Positions 1 through 11,941 of a stretch of DNA of 64,000 nt are shown here, one piece after another (position 1 is the first letter of the stretch; each line of letters begins with the position of its first letter). Both the position numbers and the translations under genes were made by a program. Source of the DNA: Halicephalobus mephisto (lineage: Eukaryota > Nematoda > Chromadorea > Rhabditida > Panagrolaimidae); assembly GCA_009193035.1 (NCBI GenBank), contig SWDT01000039.1, positions 62,001-126,000 of the forward strand, in the 5' to 3' direction. The notes under the pieces were generated by a model. The model made no database searches and was not told where the DNA came from. It was given only the letters and a program-made list of their open reading frames with translations.

Positions 1-1957
1 CGTTACGCTTCATCGTAACCAGAAAAATAAAAATTTATCAAGGCCTAAAAAATTAAAAAAGTAAAAAAACGGATAATGAGTCCGGCTCTCATGACACGGA
101 TATCGGATTCCTTTCGGAGTAATGGATTTAGAAAATCCTAGGGAAAAAGATAAATTACAATATATGAATGTAATGTTAAAAGTTGAAAATAAACAAAAAG
201 TTTAAAAACGAAGCATTACTCATCGCAATTGATTACCAAACATTCCATCTCGCGCTCTCACCGGGACAAACAAAACGGGCGAAAATTCATATATCAATCG
301 AGATTTTTATTTTTTAAAGTTAACAATTTACTAAATAAATATATATGATGAAAATGTTGACTTTGCGACATTTCCTCAAGGGACTAAAAAAGGAAAACAA
401 AGTCACTTGAGGATTGTTTTCCCGAACATTCGTATGGTCGTTGTTTTGGACATTCGTCGATGAAGTCATCTCCAGAGCTGTCGGATTTCGAACCGAACTT
501 TGAGTCAGCTTTGGACCGAATTCAAACGGATTTTGAACTAATCCAAATCCAAAAATCGAAAAAATCAATTTCAAACTCGAATTTTAAGGATCCTAATCAG
601 AGCTGCCGAGTTTTCGAAATCCTCAATTTTTGAATTATTTCGAAATCTTCAATTTTTCGTTTTTCAAATTACTTCGAAACCTTTAATTTCCCAATTTTTG
701 AATTATTTCGAAATCTTCAAGCTTCGAATTTTTGAATTTTCGATCGAATTAGAAATCTTCAATTTTTCAATTTTTCGATTTTCAAATTAGTCAGAAATTG
801 ACTTGAAAGTTCAAAACTCGACAATTCTGGTCATCTTCATTTTATTATTTAATTCAATTTAAAAAACTAAAAAAATTAATTTAAAAAAACATAAAAATTA
901 AAAGAAATTAATTTTCGAAATCGTAATATTTCAATTTATAAAAATAATTTAAAATTACAAAATATTATTTTAATTTTTTTAAAAATTATTTTTATTAAAA
1001 TTTTTACAGTATTCAAAAATTTCGAATTTTTAAATTTAAATTTTTTGTAATTTTTGATTTTTCAAAATTAATTAAATATAAAAAACGTAAAATCTGCACT
1101 TAGTTACTAATCCGAGTTACCTAAATTAGTAAGATTATTTCATAAACGAACGTTTCAAAAATAGAACGACTAATTTTTACAAAAAAATTTACTTTTTATA
1201 ACTAATATATACGAAATTTAATTTTAGAAAGTTTATATATGAAATTTGAATTTTTATATAACTGATATATGAAATTTGAATTTTTATATAATTGATATAC
1301 GAAATTTGAATTTTTATATAATTGATATATGAAATTTGAATTTTAAAAATAATTCATAAATGAAATTTCAATTTTAAAAACAATTCATATATGAAGTTTT
1401 GTTTCTTAAAAAATATAATTAATATACAAGATTTTCAAAGATAATTCGTATGCAAAATTTTATTTTTTAAAATAATTCACATATAAAATTTTACTTTTTA
1501 AAACAATTCATGTATGAAGTTTTGTTTTTTACATTTTTTATGTTATTAGTTACTTTATAAAAACATTAAAAATAATTTCAAAATGGTCTATGATTCATCT
1601 CGAAAAATTAGTTTAAATTTAATTACTTTTTTTTACATATTTATTACTGTCTAAAATTCGCTTCAAAACCTTTGATTTTTTTTCTTCAAAATTGATAAAA
1701 ATTAAAATTTTTCACTTTTTCGGAATAATTAAAAACAAAAAAATCTTAAATATTTTAAAGAAATTTAATTAATAATTTTTAAAAACTTTTAAATATTTAT
1801 AAAAAATTAAATATTTAAAATTTTTTAAAAAATTTCAAATATAATTTTCAAAAAAAATTTAATAATAATTTTTCAAACAATTTAAAAAAATTCAAATAAT
1901 AAATTAAATTTTTTAATTTGTTTTTGAAACGAAATTTTTTATTTTTTTACATTACAA
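1..1957. other. Gene-free AT-rich repeat DNA
   Basis: No exon with recognisable protein similarity or sustained codon structure was seen on either strand. Positions 600-800 hold four to five diverged copies of a unit built around TTGAATTATTTCGAAATCTTC. Positions 1230-1350 hold four copies of a 31-bp unit containing ATGAAATTTGAATTTTTATA. The rest is A/T homopolymer-like sequence. An 84-codon open frame at 320-574 on the minus strand has no recognisable domain and is taken as chance. Confidence 0.6.
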
Positions 1958-1984
1958 ATGACAAATGAAATTTCTCTCTTTATT

Positions 1985-2592
1985 TTCCTTCGTGCTCATA
2001 AGCATATGGTGCGACAAAAATGGTTCTATCTTTTACTGTCTGCGGCGGCTTCTTCTGTCTTTTCCCATGGGATTTCGGCTTGTTCCAGATCTGCTTTGAT
2101 CGTAGATCGCCATGAGATCTTCGGCCGTCCTCTTTTCCGCTTTCCATTTTTAGGTGGCCATGTTATCGCGATCTTGGCAGGTGATATCTAAATGATAATG
2201 GTCGGCTTTTCGAAGGAGCTGAGCTAGTTTCCCGCATTGGTACAACGTTCGGACGTTCCATGTTCCGATTCTGGTGGTTTTTTTTGCATTCAGGATTTGT
2301 GGATGGAATAATGGTTGTCATTTCATTAGCGTTTAGGGGTTTTTCGGAGTAGAGTTGTGGGCTCTGCGTCTAACCTCCTATGGACGAAGGAGTTGTAAAA
2401 GGTGTAGAGTAGTAGTAATTTTAGTACAATATTAATGAAAATATTGCTCTTTTTTGGAGTAGGAGCCCCGGCAGTGGAATATGAGTTGAGCTGCTTGATA
2501 TCAATGGGGATTTGTAGTAGTACAGTGTGACAGAAATAAATAAATAAAGCGGGAAAATAAAACCGACCACACTCGGTCAAGCTCAAAAAAAA
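1985..2592 (-). mobile_element. Internally deleted non-LTR retrotransposon (LINE) remnant
   Basis: Read on the minus strand from about 2272, the translation RIGTWNVRTLYQCGKLAQL is the start of an apurinic endonuclease domain typical of RTE/BovB-like and other LINE ORFs. About 100 bp downstream, in a shifted frame, GKRKRGRPKISWRSTIKADL and then ...WEKTEEAAADSKR match the C-terminal tail common in such elements. The reverse transcriptase that should lie between is missing, so this is an internally deleted dead copy. The stretch from 2290 to about 2592 is probably the element's 5' part, since base composition there is less A/T extreme than the flanks. Outer ends are not precise. Confidence 0.72.
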
Positions 2593-3141
2593 CCTCCAAA
2601 TGAAATTTGTTTCGTTTTATTTTTATAATCTATTCTTGACACAAAAACTTTTTTATTTTTACATTTAAATTAAAAAATAAATTCTTCAAAATTATAAATT
2701 TAATTTTACAAGTTGTTTCTAAAACGGAAATAATTTTTGATTTTTGTATGATAATCAAAAAAATAATCTTTGATTTTTATAAGTAAAAAACGAAAAATTT
2801 CTTTTTTATATAATAATTTAAAAAGAAAATTTATTTTTTATTTTTATATTGTAATTTAAAAAAAAAGAAAATTTATTTTTTATTTTTGAGTTAAAGTTAA
2901 CAAGTTAGTTTTCCTTAATCTAGTCCCGAAACGAAAATTTTTTCTTTCGGTTTTGCGCTACAGCTGACAAGACAGCCAAAGAACAACGGCGCCGCGAACA
3001 AACAAAACGACTCCAATATTTTTCCAGCCATTGGAGTTGGATTTCGCGTTTTTCCATAGTTCATCCTTTTTTGGCACTTTAATCTCTCGTGGTTGTAGTC
3101 GATATCTTCAATGTAAGGAATCCTAAATTGTATATATCAAT

Positions 3142-6100
3142 ATGGATTTTTCTAAATCCGAAGACGATGTTTTTCCAACATTGGAGCCTCCGGCGTTTCT
3201 ACGGAGGTACATGGGTCCTACAAAATGTGCATGTGTTTCGCAGCTTTTGTCTCATATCGGAAAATTACTGGCCACAAAAGACGATTTATGTAAGTTTTGG
3301 AATTTCATATAAATTCAAATTTCAGTGATATTGCGATTTTGTAAAAATTTCATATATGAAGATTAATTTCAGGATGTAGATAGGACTTTAGATTTTATAT
3401 ATCCTAGTCCAGAGGGCTGTGGAGATATCTGAGAAGAATTTAGGGCGAACATGTCGATTACGAAATCGGAATTTTTTGTTTTTTGAGGTTTTAAAAATTC
3501 AAATCTAGAAATTTTACAAAACTTTTATTTTCAATTTTTACAATAGTGCGATATAATAAGCAAAAAATCCGTCGGCAGTCAGTCGTTTTAGTTTTAGTCC
3601 TGATGTCTCCAGTACGAGCGTTTTCATATATGAAAGTTGGCCCTAAAAGACAGACAAAATTAGTTGTTTCGCATACTCCAACCCAGAAGTTCCTAAATTT
3701 ATGAAGAATATAGTTCAACAAAGTAATTACAATACAAAACTAAAATTACTACATAGGTTGGTTAAAGTTCTAAAAACTTCTAGAAATTCTCTTCGGAACA
3801 ATTTAAAAAAAATTCATATATGGCTAATTACAAAATTATGGAAAATTACAAAACAATCATAACACAAAATCGTAATTTTAGGCTGCTTTTAGTTTCTAAA
3901 AACTTCCAGAAATTCGTGTCAGGATTATTTTCTAAAAAAGTTCATATATGATTTTTATGATATATGACTAATTACAAAATTATGGAAAATTACGAAATAA
4001 GCAGAACAAAATCGTAATTTTAGGCTGCTTTTAGTTTCTAAAAACTTCTAGAAATTCGTGTCAGGATTATTTTCTAAAAAAGTTCATATATGATTTTTGT
4101 GATATTAATATTTTAAAAGTTTTGTAATAGTTTTTTGATTTCTATAATATAATATTTAATTTTTTAGTTAATGAATCTCAAAGGTTATCTCGTGAAAAAC
4201 ACTGCTCAATTTTATTCGTGGAGTATATCCTGGATCATGTACACTGCACAACTAAAGATTGCACTGCTCACGATGACGATATGCTTTGGTACGTTCCAGT
4301 TATTAAAACTTCTTCTTCCTTCTACGTCGGTTCCGGAGTAAGTTTCATATATCAATTTTTTTTATTTTAAAATTTTTTTATTTTTTATATTTTTTCTTTT
4401 TTTTATATTTTTTCTTTTTTTTAAATTTCTTTATTTTTAAATTTTTAAAATTTTTTCTTATTTTTTATATTTTTATCAGAAAATTTTTAAGATTTAAAAA
4501 AATTTGTTAATTTTTTGTTTTCAGACTAGTCATCTTCAAGTATTCAGAAGACAAAGCAAAAACAAACCTATTCCTGGAGAGAAATCCATAAATTGGGAAG
4601 AAACAATTTGTTTGAATGTTATTTTACAACAAATTGATTATTTCGTAACTTGTGCTGTTTGTTTAAAAACTTCTTCAAATTTACAAATAATCAGAAAGAA
4701 TTGCCAAAGGGTATATCCATCGCCGAGCAGAAGACGAATGGACGCCAAAGGAGAGTGTGAAGAAATCACTTATCCTAAAATTTACTTCGCTATTGATGAC
4801 TTCGAACAAGTGTTCAACGACGTGATCGTGTCCGAAGGCGAATGTGTCTGTGTCGAACTCGTTGCCAGGGACAGATATAGGGAATTAGAGTCCGTAATTT
4901 TCCTAGGATCTATAAAATACGATGTTTTGAAGAATTTGTACGATAATAGAGTAAGTTTAAATTTTAAATAAATTAATAACTTTTTAAATTCCCGCGCAAA
5001 AGGAGAGAATTTTGCAAATTTGGCAACGTTGTTAAAATTGATTTGTATTTTTTTACCTAAATTTTGGAAGTTTTTAGAAAATATTGAAATTTTGCGTTGA
5101 GATAATTTCGTAGTAATTTTTATTTTTAATTTTCACAATAATATAATTTTGAATAAATATATGAAACCTAAAAGTTAGAATACTTTAATAAGTTTTAAAG
5201 TTTCTTTTTGAACTAATTTTGAAAGAAATTTATTTTTGGTTTTTGTAATTATTATGTCAGTGAATTAACTGATTATTGAACAAGTACATTAGGTCTAGAA
5301 GGGAAGTACCCTGCGTACTAGGTAGTGAGCGTACTGTGTACTGTATATATGACAGATTGAATATAAATTAGTTCATGTAAGGTTGTTATTGTGTTTAATC
5401 TTTGTTATATCAGTAACTAGTTATTGCGTAAGAAAGCCAAGTCTCGAAGGGAAATGCCCTGCGTAGTAAATATTGAGCGTACTGTATATATCACAGATTG
5501 AGTGTAAAGTAATATATATAGTTATTGTGCTTAATCTTATTGTTGTTTGGATAAATAGGAAATCTAATTTCTCTCATCCCTTACGTAACCATATTGGTTC
5601 ACAGAAATTTAACAATAATGATTTTTTCAGAATTCTGGAAGTTGGAACTGGGCTCAGAAGCTCATCAGTTCTGATCGTCGCCGGAGGGAGTTCGTGAGGA
5701 TGAGAGGACCCCGAGGGAAAGGCTGTGCTGAGATGGCCGTTGCCAAAGTGGCGAGTTGTGGATTCGAAACTCCGATGTCAGAAAACGGTTTTGATTTAAC
5801 AGGTCGAATTGATTCAGATTTTTCAAATAATCAAAGAAGAATGTCCGATACAAATTTATTTAATAGAATTTTATTTGGAAATAAACAAAGAGGATCAATA
5901 ACTCCTGGAACGAATATTTTATCAACATCTTTAGCAACTCCTTCAACAGGAACTCTACCCGGAATCAGAAGTCGCAGATGGCAAAGTGATTCTGATAATT
6001 TTGTTCAAGATTATGATTTTGATTCTCGAACTACAGAAGAATCCACAAATTCAGGATCATCATGGTCAGTAAAAGGAGCACTTCATTGGCTAAAAGAAAA

Positions 6101-6364
6101 AAAAGAAGAATCACCTCTTAATGCATATCTGACTTACGTCACGCTTCCTTGGGCTTCCATTCTCGAAGGTTAGCTTTTTTTAAATTACTGTACTTTTAGC
6201 ACTTTATCGAACGTTTCGAAGCAATCACAATATTGGGTTACGAACATGATATACTCAGGTTTTGGGTTAGAAATTACTGTAATTATTTTATTTCAGATCT
6301 AGTGTCCAAAAATCAGAGAAGACCAATTCTCACCTTCGATCTGGATTATATCGATCGTCGATGA
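3142..6364 (+). CDS. KIAA0930/DUF2045 homologue, five exons
   Basis: Exons 3142-3289, 4168-4337, 4525-4950, 5631-6168 and 6297-6364 join in frame to 449 residues. The family is conserved across animals but has no established biochemical function. Similarity to human KIAA0930 is clear through the body: NWEETICLNVILQQIDY followed by FVTCAVCLK, a YPSPSRRRMDAKGE segment, a YPKIYFAIDDFEQVFNDV segment, and at the start of exon 4 FVRMRGPRGKGCAEMAVAKV. The C-terminal AYLTYVTLPWASILE block is also conserved. The middle of exon 4 (about residues 270-350) is Ser/Thr-rich and looks disordered. There is no signal peptide or membrane segment. The ATG at 3142 was chosen because it gives an open frame to a GTAAG donor at 3290; a longer overlapping frame from 3089 reads through that donor and is rejected. 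Introns 1 and 3 contain local duplications. Confidence 0.88.
3826..4100. repeat. Direct duplication of about 130 bp in intron 1
   Basis: Two near-identical copies (about 3826-3957 and 3970-4100) share AATTACAAAATTATGGAAAA and the stretch from AGGCTGCTTTTAGTTTC to AAAAGTTCATATATGATTTT. They lie head to tail in the first intron of the KIAA0930 homologue. Only a few substitutions separate them, so the duplication is recent compared with the surrounding decayed repeats. Confidence 0.85.
5283..5530. repeat. Duplicated unit with GAAGGGAAnTnCCCTGCGT core in intron 3
   Basis: Two diverged copies begin near 5288 and 5440 and share TCTAGAAGGGAAGTACCCTG (or TCTCGAAGGGAAATGCCCTG), GAGCGTACTGT, TATATATGACAGATTGA and a TTGTGTTTAATCTT end. 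A related core, TCTCGAAGGGAACTTGCCTG, appears at about 18090 inside the PAN-gene intron, so this is a dispersed element that was locally duplicated here. Its type is unknown. Confidence 0.6.
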
Positions 6365-6865
6365 ACTTCATATATCCCTAAATTACTTATTTGTCCACAC
6401 ATTCCACTTCCCAAACCACTACAGTATGATAATTTCAAAATCTCTGTAATTCGTCTCAAAGGGAAGAAAATTCAGAAATATAACCTAAAGCTTACTGTAG
6501 AAATTCCGAAAATCTACAGTACTATTACTGCACAACAAATCAAGTTACAGTAATCTTAAAAGAATCGAAATTTACAGTATGATAATTTCAAAAGTACTGT
6601 AACTTGATTTATTATACAGTAATAGTAGAATACTGTAGATTATCGAGATTCCTACAGTATTCTTTGAAATTATTTTTAAATTTTCGTTCCAAATTCTTAT
6701 TTGAAACAACTTACAATTCAAAAATCATACTGTAGTTCTAATAACCTTGTGATCTCAAAATTTGCGATAAATTCTTTATTTAATTTGAAATGAGCAATAG
6801 AGTAAAAGCACCGTTTGTTATTTACCGTGCACGAATCCGTACTATAATATCCCGAATAAAAATTG

Positions 6866-6936
6866 TCATTCCGTATCGATGTCATATATGTACAATGTTT
6901 CCACATCGTTATGTGGAGGATCCCAATTTTCATTAT

Positions 6937-6975
<39 letters not shown>

Positions 6976-9900
6976 TATCTCCATCATTATTTCCATTATC
7001 ATCGTTATTATCATTATCATTATCTCCATCATCATTTCCATCAACACCTCCATCGTCGTCGTCATTATTCGATCCGGGTACACTTGCACATGGTTCCGTT
7101 GGATTATCGTCTTGAAATTCTTCTATTGGAATCCGAAGTCTGGATTTTTTATTTTTTGTAAATAACCATTTTGGAATTTCTAAGTTTTTCAAATTGTGAC
7201 TAAAAATATAAATATATTAATTTAAAAAAAACTAAACTTACTATTCTATAAGTTTATCTTTCAATTGATCTAGAAATTTATGGATTAAAGCAGATGGATG
7301 ATATAGTTCCCGAATTTGAATATATGAAACCATTCCTTTGTCTTTCAAAAATAAAGCTGAGTATTTTTCGTCTTCCGTGACCAGATGAACAAGTGCCCAG
7401 GCCGCCCAAACTTGACTCGCGTAGCAATTATCACACACCAGTAACTTAATAATCGGCTTCAAAGTGTGGTAATTCGTGATTCTGTTTCCGACAATGTTCC
7501 ATTGTTTTACACACTGAAAATTAATTAAATTACAATTTTACTTTAAATAACTTACAAAAATCATTTTGTTGTAGACATCTTTGTACTTAACTCTGCATTC
7601 ATACCGGAACCAGTTTTCTTCTCCTTCACTGAGTAAATTGGCAAGAATGGCGGCTACGTTGTAGGTGACTTCCATGTTATTTTGCGAATGAGTAAGGAGT
7701 TGACTAAAAATATAAATTATAAAAATTAAAAGTCAAAAATTTCTGCAAACTATCTCGAAACGGTTTTTTGGAAGCTTAGGGATTAAAGTAGTTTAAAATT
7801 TCGGTTTTCTGTAGGTCATTTCGTAGTTAATTATAAGATATAAAAATCACCAATTTTTAGAACCTAAACTAGCTTGAAATTCCGATTTTCGATTATGTAT
7901 TTCATAATCAGTGGTTCAAAACTAAATTCTCTTCAAATATGTCTAGAACTTCCCAAATTGTAATATATAGGGAATACAACCCTCTATCTTCTAAAACTAA
8001 TTTTCATACATAAAATTTTAATAAATTTTCATATATAAAATTTTAATAAATCTTCATATATAAAATCTTTGGTAAATTTTCATATATAAAATTTTAATAA
8101 ATTTTCATATATCAAGTTTTTATACAAAAATTCAAAATTCTAACAGTAAAATATTCCTATTAAAAGGAATTATTTTCTTACTATTTAGGAACTTGTAAAC
8201 TTACTGTAATATCGGAGCGAATGGTTCTACCAGTTTTTCCCTGAATTTCTCGATTTCAGAAATGTTCCCTAACATGCCGAACATGTTTCTTATGACTTCC
8301 ATCTCGTTGGGAAACATCTCATAGACGTCAGAAATCAACTTTACTCCTTCCAAATCCAGGAATATTTTGCAATTTTCTGGAGCTTCATCAGTAATATTCC
8401 ACAAAAAACTCCAACAAACTTCCATAACTCTGTCGTTTCCGATGTCGTTACAGTATTTTTGGATTTCTTGAACCATACACTTCACTGCTCCCATTTCGCC
8501 GACTTTTACACGTTCATCTCTGCTCAAGTAAGAAGCTAAAGAATTCATAACGAATATTATTACTTGATGAGTAAATCTGTCCGTAGTGTGGATTGTCAAA
8601 CTTCTGATTAATTTTTCGATTGTTCCGACATAACATTGGAGAATTTCCAGTGGAAAGTCAAACTGACAAAGGGTCAAACATACGTTTCGAACGATGGCTT
8701 GATCGTTGTAGGAACTCTGAAGTACTTCAACCAGGCATTTGGTTATTTTTCGTTGATAGTCATCGTTCAATTCTGATCGACGAAGTAAGTAAAAAACTGC
8801 CGCAGTCACAGCAGTTAAAATTTCGTGATCGTCTGGGTAAATCTGCATTATGTTTATCAGCTTATTTAACGTCTCACTAGGACGGTCACAAACATTGGAA
8901 TTTCTGTACAAATAATAAATCTCGTTCAGAGCGTGAAATAAAACCGGTTGTCTGTCCAGGTACACGTCGAGAGTGACTAGAAGTTGGTCTTCGTTACAGT
9001 ATGAAAACACTTTCTTCGCAGGTAAGTTCGGAAACGATCCAGCATTCCCACATCCATACAATCCGAGGAAATCCAACTTGTTCTGCAAGGTGGAGAGAGC
9101 CAGGATGTCGGATTCTCGTTTTTTATATAAATTCAATTCCTCGATTTCCTCTGCACTAGTTTTCACGTGGAGATTAGTTCCAGAAATATCCAAGTACTGT
9201 AGATGCTGCAAGTTCTTGACCATGTGGAACAAGGTCTGGTGAGGATGATTTGAATCAAACGGATGTCTAATGTCGAAAGACACATCCAGATAAACCAATT
9301 CGTGACATAGACCGATTGCTTCGGCAAATTCATCTAATCCCTTGAATTCTCTGAGAGTCAAACTTGTCAAATGTGATGCTGAATTCATCAGGAAATTAAA
9401 CGTTGAAGGTTTTGGCCAGTGAATAACTTCCAAATGTTGCAACTGTGGCACGGAAATCACGAGATTATTCAAGAATTCATCTGGATCGTCGATCTTCTCG
9501 CTGTGAATGGAATTTGCATCAGAATCCTAAACGATAAAAACCATATTAATATAAAAAATTAAAAACAAAAAATAAAAATCATATTTATATAAAAAACAAA
9601 AAATAAAAATCATATTTATATAAAAAACAAAAAATAAAAATCATATTTATATAAAAAATTAAAAATAAAAATCATATTTATATAAAAAATAAAAATGACT
9701 ACGAAATTATCTCAACGCGAAATTTCAGTATTCTCTAAAAACTTCCAAAATTTAGGTAAAAGAAAAGAGAGAGCGAGAAGACAGCGCGAGTTGATTTTTA
9801 AACTGATTGGTAAATTTACCACTTTTTCCTTTCTTTGAACTCTCGCTCCCTTTTCGCGGGAATTCAAAAATTGAATATTAGTTTTTTTAATTTAAAATTT

Positions 9901-11132
9901 TTGCATTAAAAAACACCGTAATTTAACTTACCCTGTGTATTTTCAACCGCCTGAGATTCGGCATGAAACCCAAAATATGGGGAACCGGTACCCTGGGGCC
10001 CGGGAAATAAGTACAAACAGGACCCGGATCCACAAATCCCCCAGTAAATAACCGGGATAAGTCGTCTATCGTCGAAGAATCTACTCTACTTGTAGATGGT
10101 ACTGTAGATGAAAAACACGTAGGAACGTAAAATGAATTGGGAAATCCTTGACGTGATTTCAAAACTGGAGTGATTAAAAGCATTATTTGATTTACAGAAA
10201 AATATTCCATTTGATGAAGACATGCATTTTGATTTTTCAAAAAATGGCAAACATTGTACATGTCCAACATCGGGCTCTAAAAAATTAAAAATAAATAAAA
10301 ATTGTAAAAAAATAAACAAAAAAATTAAATAAAAAATAAATAAAAAAATTTTAAAATTTAAATTTAAAAAATTACTTACTTCGATATTCCATGCTTTAAG
10401 TTTTCGGAGAGTAGATTGGTGAGCAAGTAAGACTTTTGCAAAAAGGTTGTCGGTCAAATTTATTCCAGACAAGTCCAACTCGGTCAAAAATGTTTTGTTT
10501 GGTATCAAGAATGGAATCAAAACAGATGCTCTCAATGGCTGAAATTTATCTTATTTAACATATATGAAATTTTATTTTATTTAATATATATAAAATTTTA
10601 TTTTGTTTAACATATATAAAATTTATCTTATTTAACATATATGAAACTTTATCTTATTTAACATATATGAAATTTTATCTTATTTAATATATGTAAAATT
10701 TTATCTTATTTAATATATATGAAATTTTATCTTATTTAACATATATGAAACTTTATCTTATTTAATATATGAATTTTTATCTTATTTAGCATATATGAAA
10801 TTTCATCTTAACATATGTGAATTTTTATTTTATTTGATATATGTGAAATTTTGTTTGGTATATATTAAAACTTTTAATATATTTGAATTTTATATTATTT
10901 TGATATGTATTTAAATCTCCCTTACCTGACGAGCATTGGTAGTTTTTTCTCGAAGTTTCTCATACATTTTGTCGGACAGATAGCAATTCAATGGTGGAAA
11001 TTCATCCCAAATATCAGTCTGCCGTTCTGGATCGACCAACTTCGAAGCGTTATTCAGCTTATCGATATAGCCTTGGGAAAATGCACCTAAGGCTATATTC
11101 GTTAATGACTGAGGCTGCATGTAATGCTCCAT
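6866..11132 (-). CDS. ZYG11/ZER1-family CUL2 substrate receptor
   Basis: Seven exons (11132-10926, 10538-10380, 10276-9932, 9526-8205, 7703-7556, 7513-7242, 7199-6866) join in frame to 928 residues. ZYG-11/ZER-1 proteins are substrate-recognition subunits of CUL2 ubiquitin ligases, and human ZYG11B/ZER1 bind N-terminal glycine degrons. The N-terminus (SLTNIALGAFSQGYIDKL) fits a CUL2/VHL-box-like helix. Leucine-rich repeats follow (LTELDLSGINLTD; LVYLDVSF; LQYLDISGTNLHV), then armadillo-type helices. CWSFLWNITDEAPENC matches the conserved WNLTDE helix near the degron pocket, and a second Trp-rich helix (VWAAWALVHLVTEDEKY) follows. Unusually, the last exon continues into an Asp/Asn-rich acidic tail of about 60 residues encoded by a (GAT)n microsatellite. 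A TTTTTCCAG acceptor seven bases before the ATG suggests trans-splicing. Which paralogue (zyg-11 or zer-1) is unresolved. Confidence 0.88.
6931..7045. repeat. CAT/GAT microsatellite inside coding exon
   Basis: A run of about a dozen CAT triplets followed by interrupted CAT/TAT/TCC triplets on the plus strand. On the minus strand, in the frame of the ZYG11-family last exon, it reads as a run of about eleven Asp codons embedded in Asp/Asn/Gly. Because it is triplet-based it can change length without breaking the frame. Long open frames on the opposite strand here (poly-His, poly-Ile) are by-products of the repeat. Confidence 0.9.
7980..8125. repeat. Tandem CTTCATATATAAAATTTTAATAAA units
   Basis: Four to five copies of a roughly 29-bp unit in the intron between exons 4 and 5 of the ZYG11-family gene. 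Similar but different short arrays occupy the introns at about 9540-9690 (unit with AAAATCATATTTATATAAAA) and 10550-10900 (unit CTTATTTAACATATATGAAA). Confidence 0.75.
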
Positions 11133-11199
11133 GCCTCACCTGGAAAAATAAATCATGAAAAAGAAAAACAAATAAATAAAAAACACGATCACGTGAGAG

Positions 11200-11890
11200 A
11201 AAATTCCAGTCACTATCCTGGACAACTTTAAATCAAAGTGACTGGGTAAGTTACGAAATACATTTTGCTAAAATTCAAGTTCCATATATCAAAAAATAAA
11301 AACATTTATAATACTAAAAATTAATAAAATCAGTCACTATCCTGGACGGCTTAAAATCAATATCACTAGCTGAATTTCGAAACGCACTTCACCAAAAATC
11401 AATTTTTAAAATTCATATATCAAAAATAACTAAAATTAAATATTTTTCATATAATATTAAAAATTGACGAAATAAAAAAGAAAAATTTCAGTCACTATCC
11501 TGGACAGCTTAAAATCAACATCACTAGCTGAATTACTGAATACATTATGCTAAAATTCAAATTTCATATATGAAAAAAAAACAAATTAATATTCATATGG
11601 TATTTTTAAGGATTAATGAAATCCAAGGAAAAAACATTACTCAGTCACTATCCTGGATAAGAAGCAACGTGACTAGCTGAATTACTAAACACACTTTGCC
11701 AAAAATCAATTTTAAAATTTCATATATTAAAAAATAAAAAATATTTATAATAATATTAAATTTGTAAAATCCAAAAAAATAAAATCAGTCACTATCCTGG
11801 ACAGCTTAAAAACAACGTGACTAGCTGAATTATTAAACACACTTTGCCAAAAAAATAATTTTAAAATTTCATATATCAAAAAATAAAAAA
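11200..11890. repeat. Five tandem copies of a 115-155 bp unit with CAGTCACTATCCTGGA core
   Basis: The core CAGTCACTATCCTGGA(C/T)A occurs at about 11207, 11332, 11490, 11641 and 11786, each followed by TTAAAATCAAnATCACTAGCTGAATT, an ACACANTTTGCnAAAAnTCAA segment and TTCATATATnAAAAA. The core is much better conserved than the A/T spacers. The array fills the 810-bp gap between the TMEM245 stop and the ZYG11-family start, both on the minus strand, so it is intergenic and upstream of the latter. Confidence 0.88.
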
Positions 11891-11941
11891 TATTTATAAT
11901 AATATTAGGTTTATAAAATCCAAGAATAAAAATGTCATTTA

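Noticed and set aside
3089..3328. 79-codon frame as the first exon of the KIAA0930 homologue
   Set aside because: A different frame starting at 3142 reaches a GTAAG donor and joins in phase to the conserved next exon.
6718..7165. Several long open frames on both strands with poly-Met, poly-His, poly-Ile and poly-Ser
   Set aside because: They are alternative readings of the CAT/GAT microsatellite; only the minus-strand Asp frame is linked in phase to the ZYG11-family exons.
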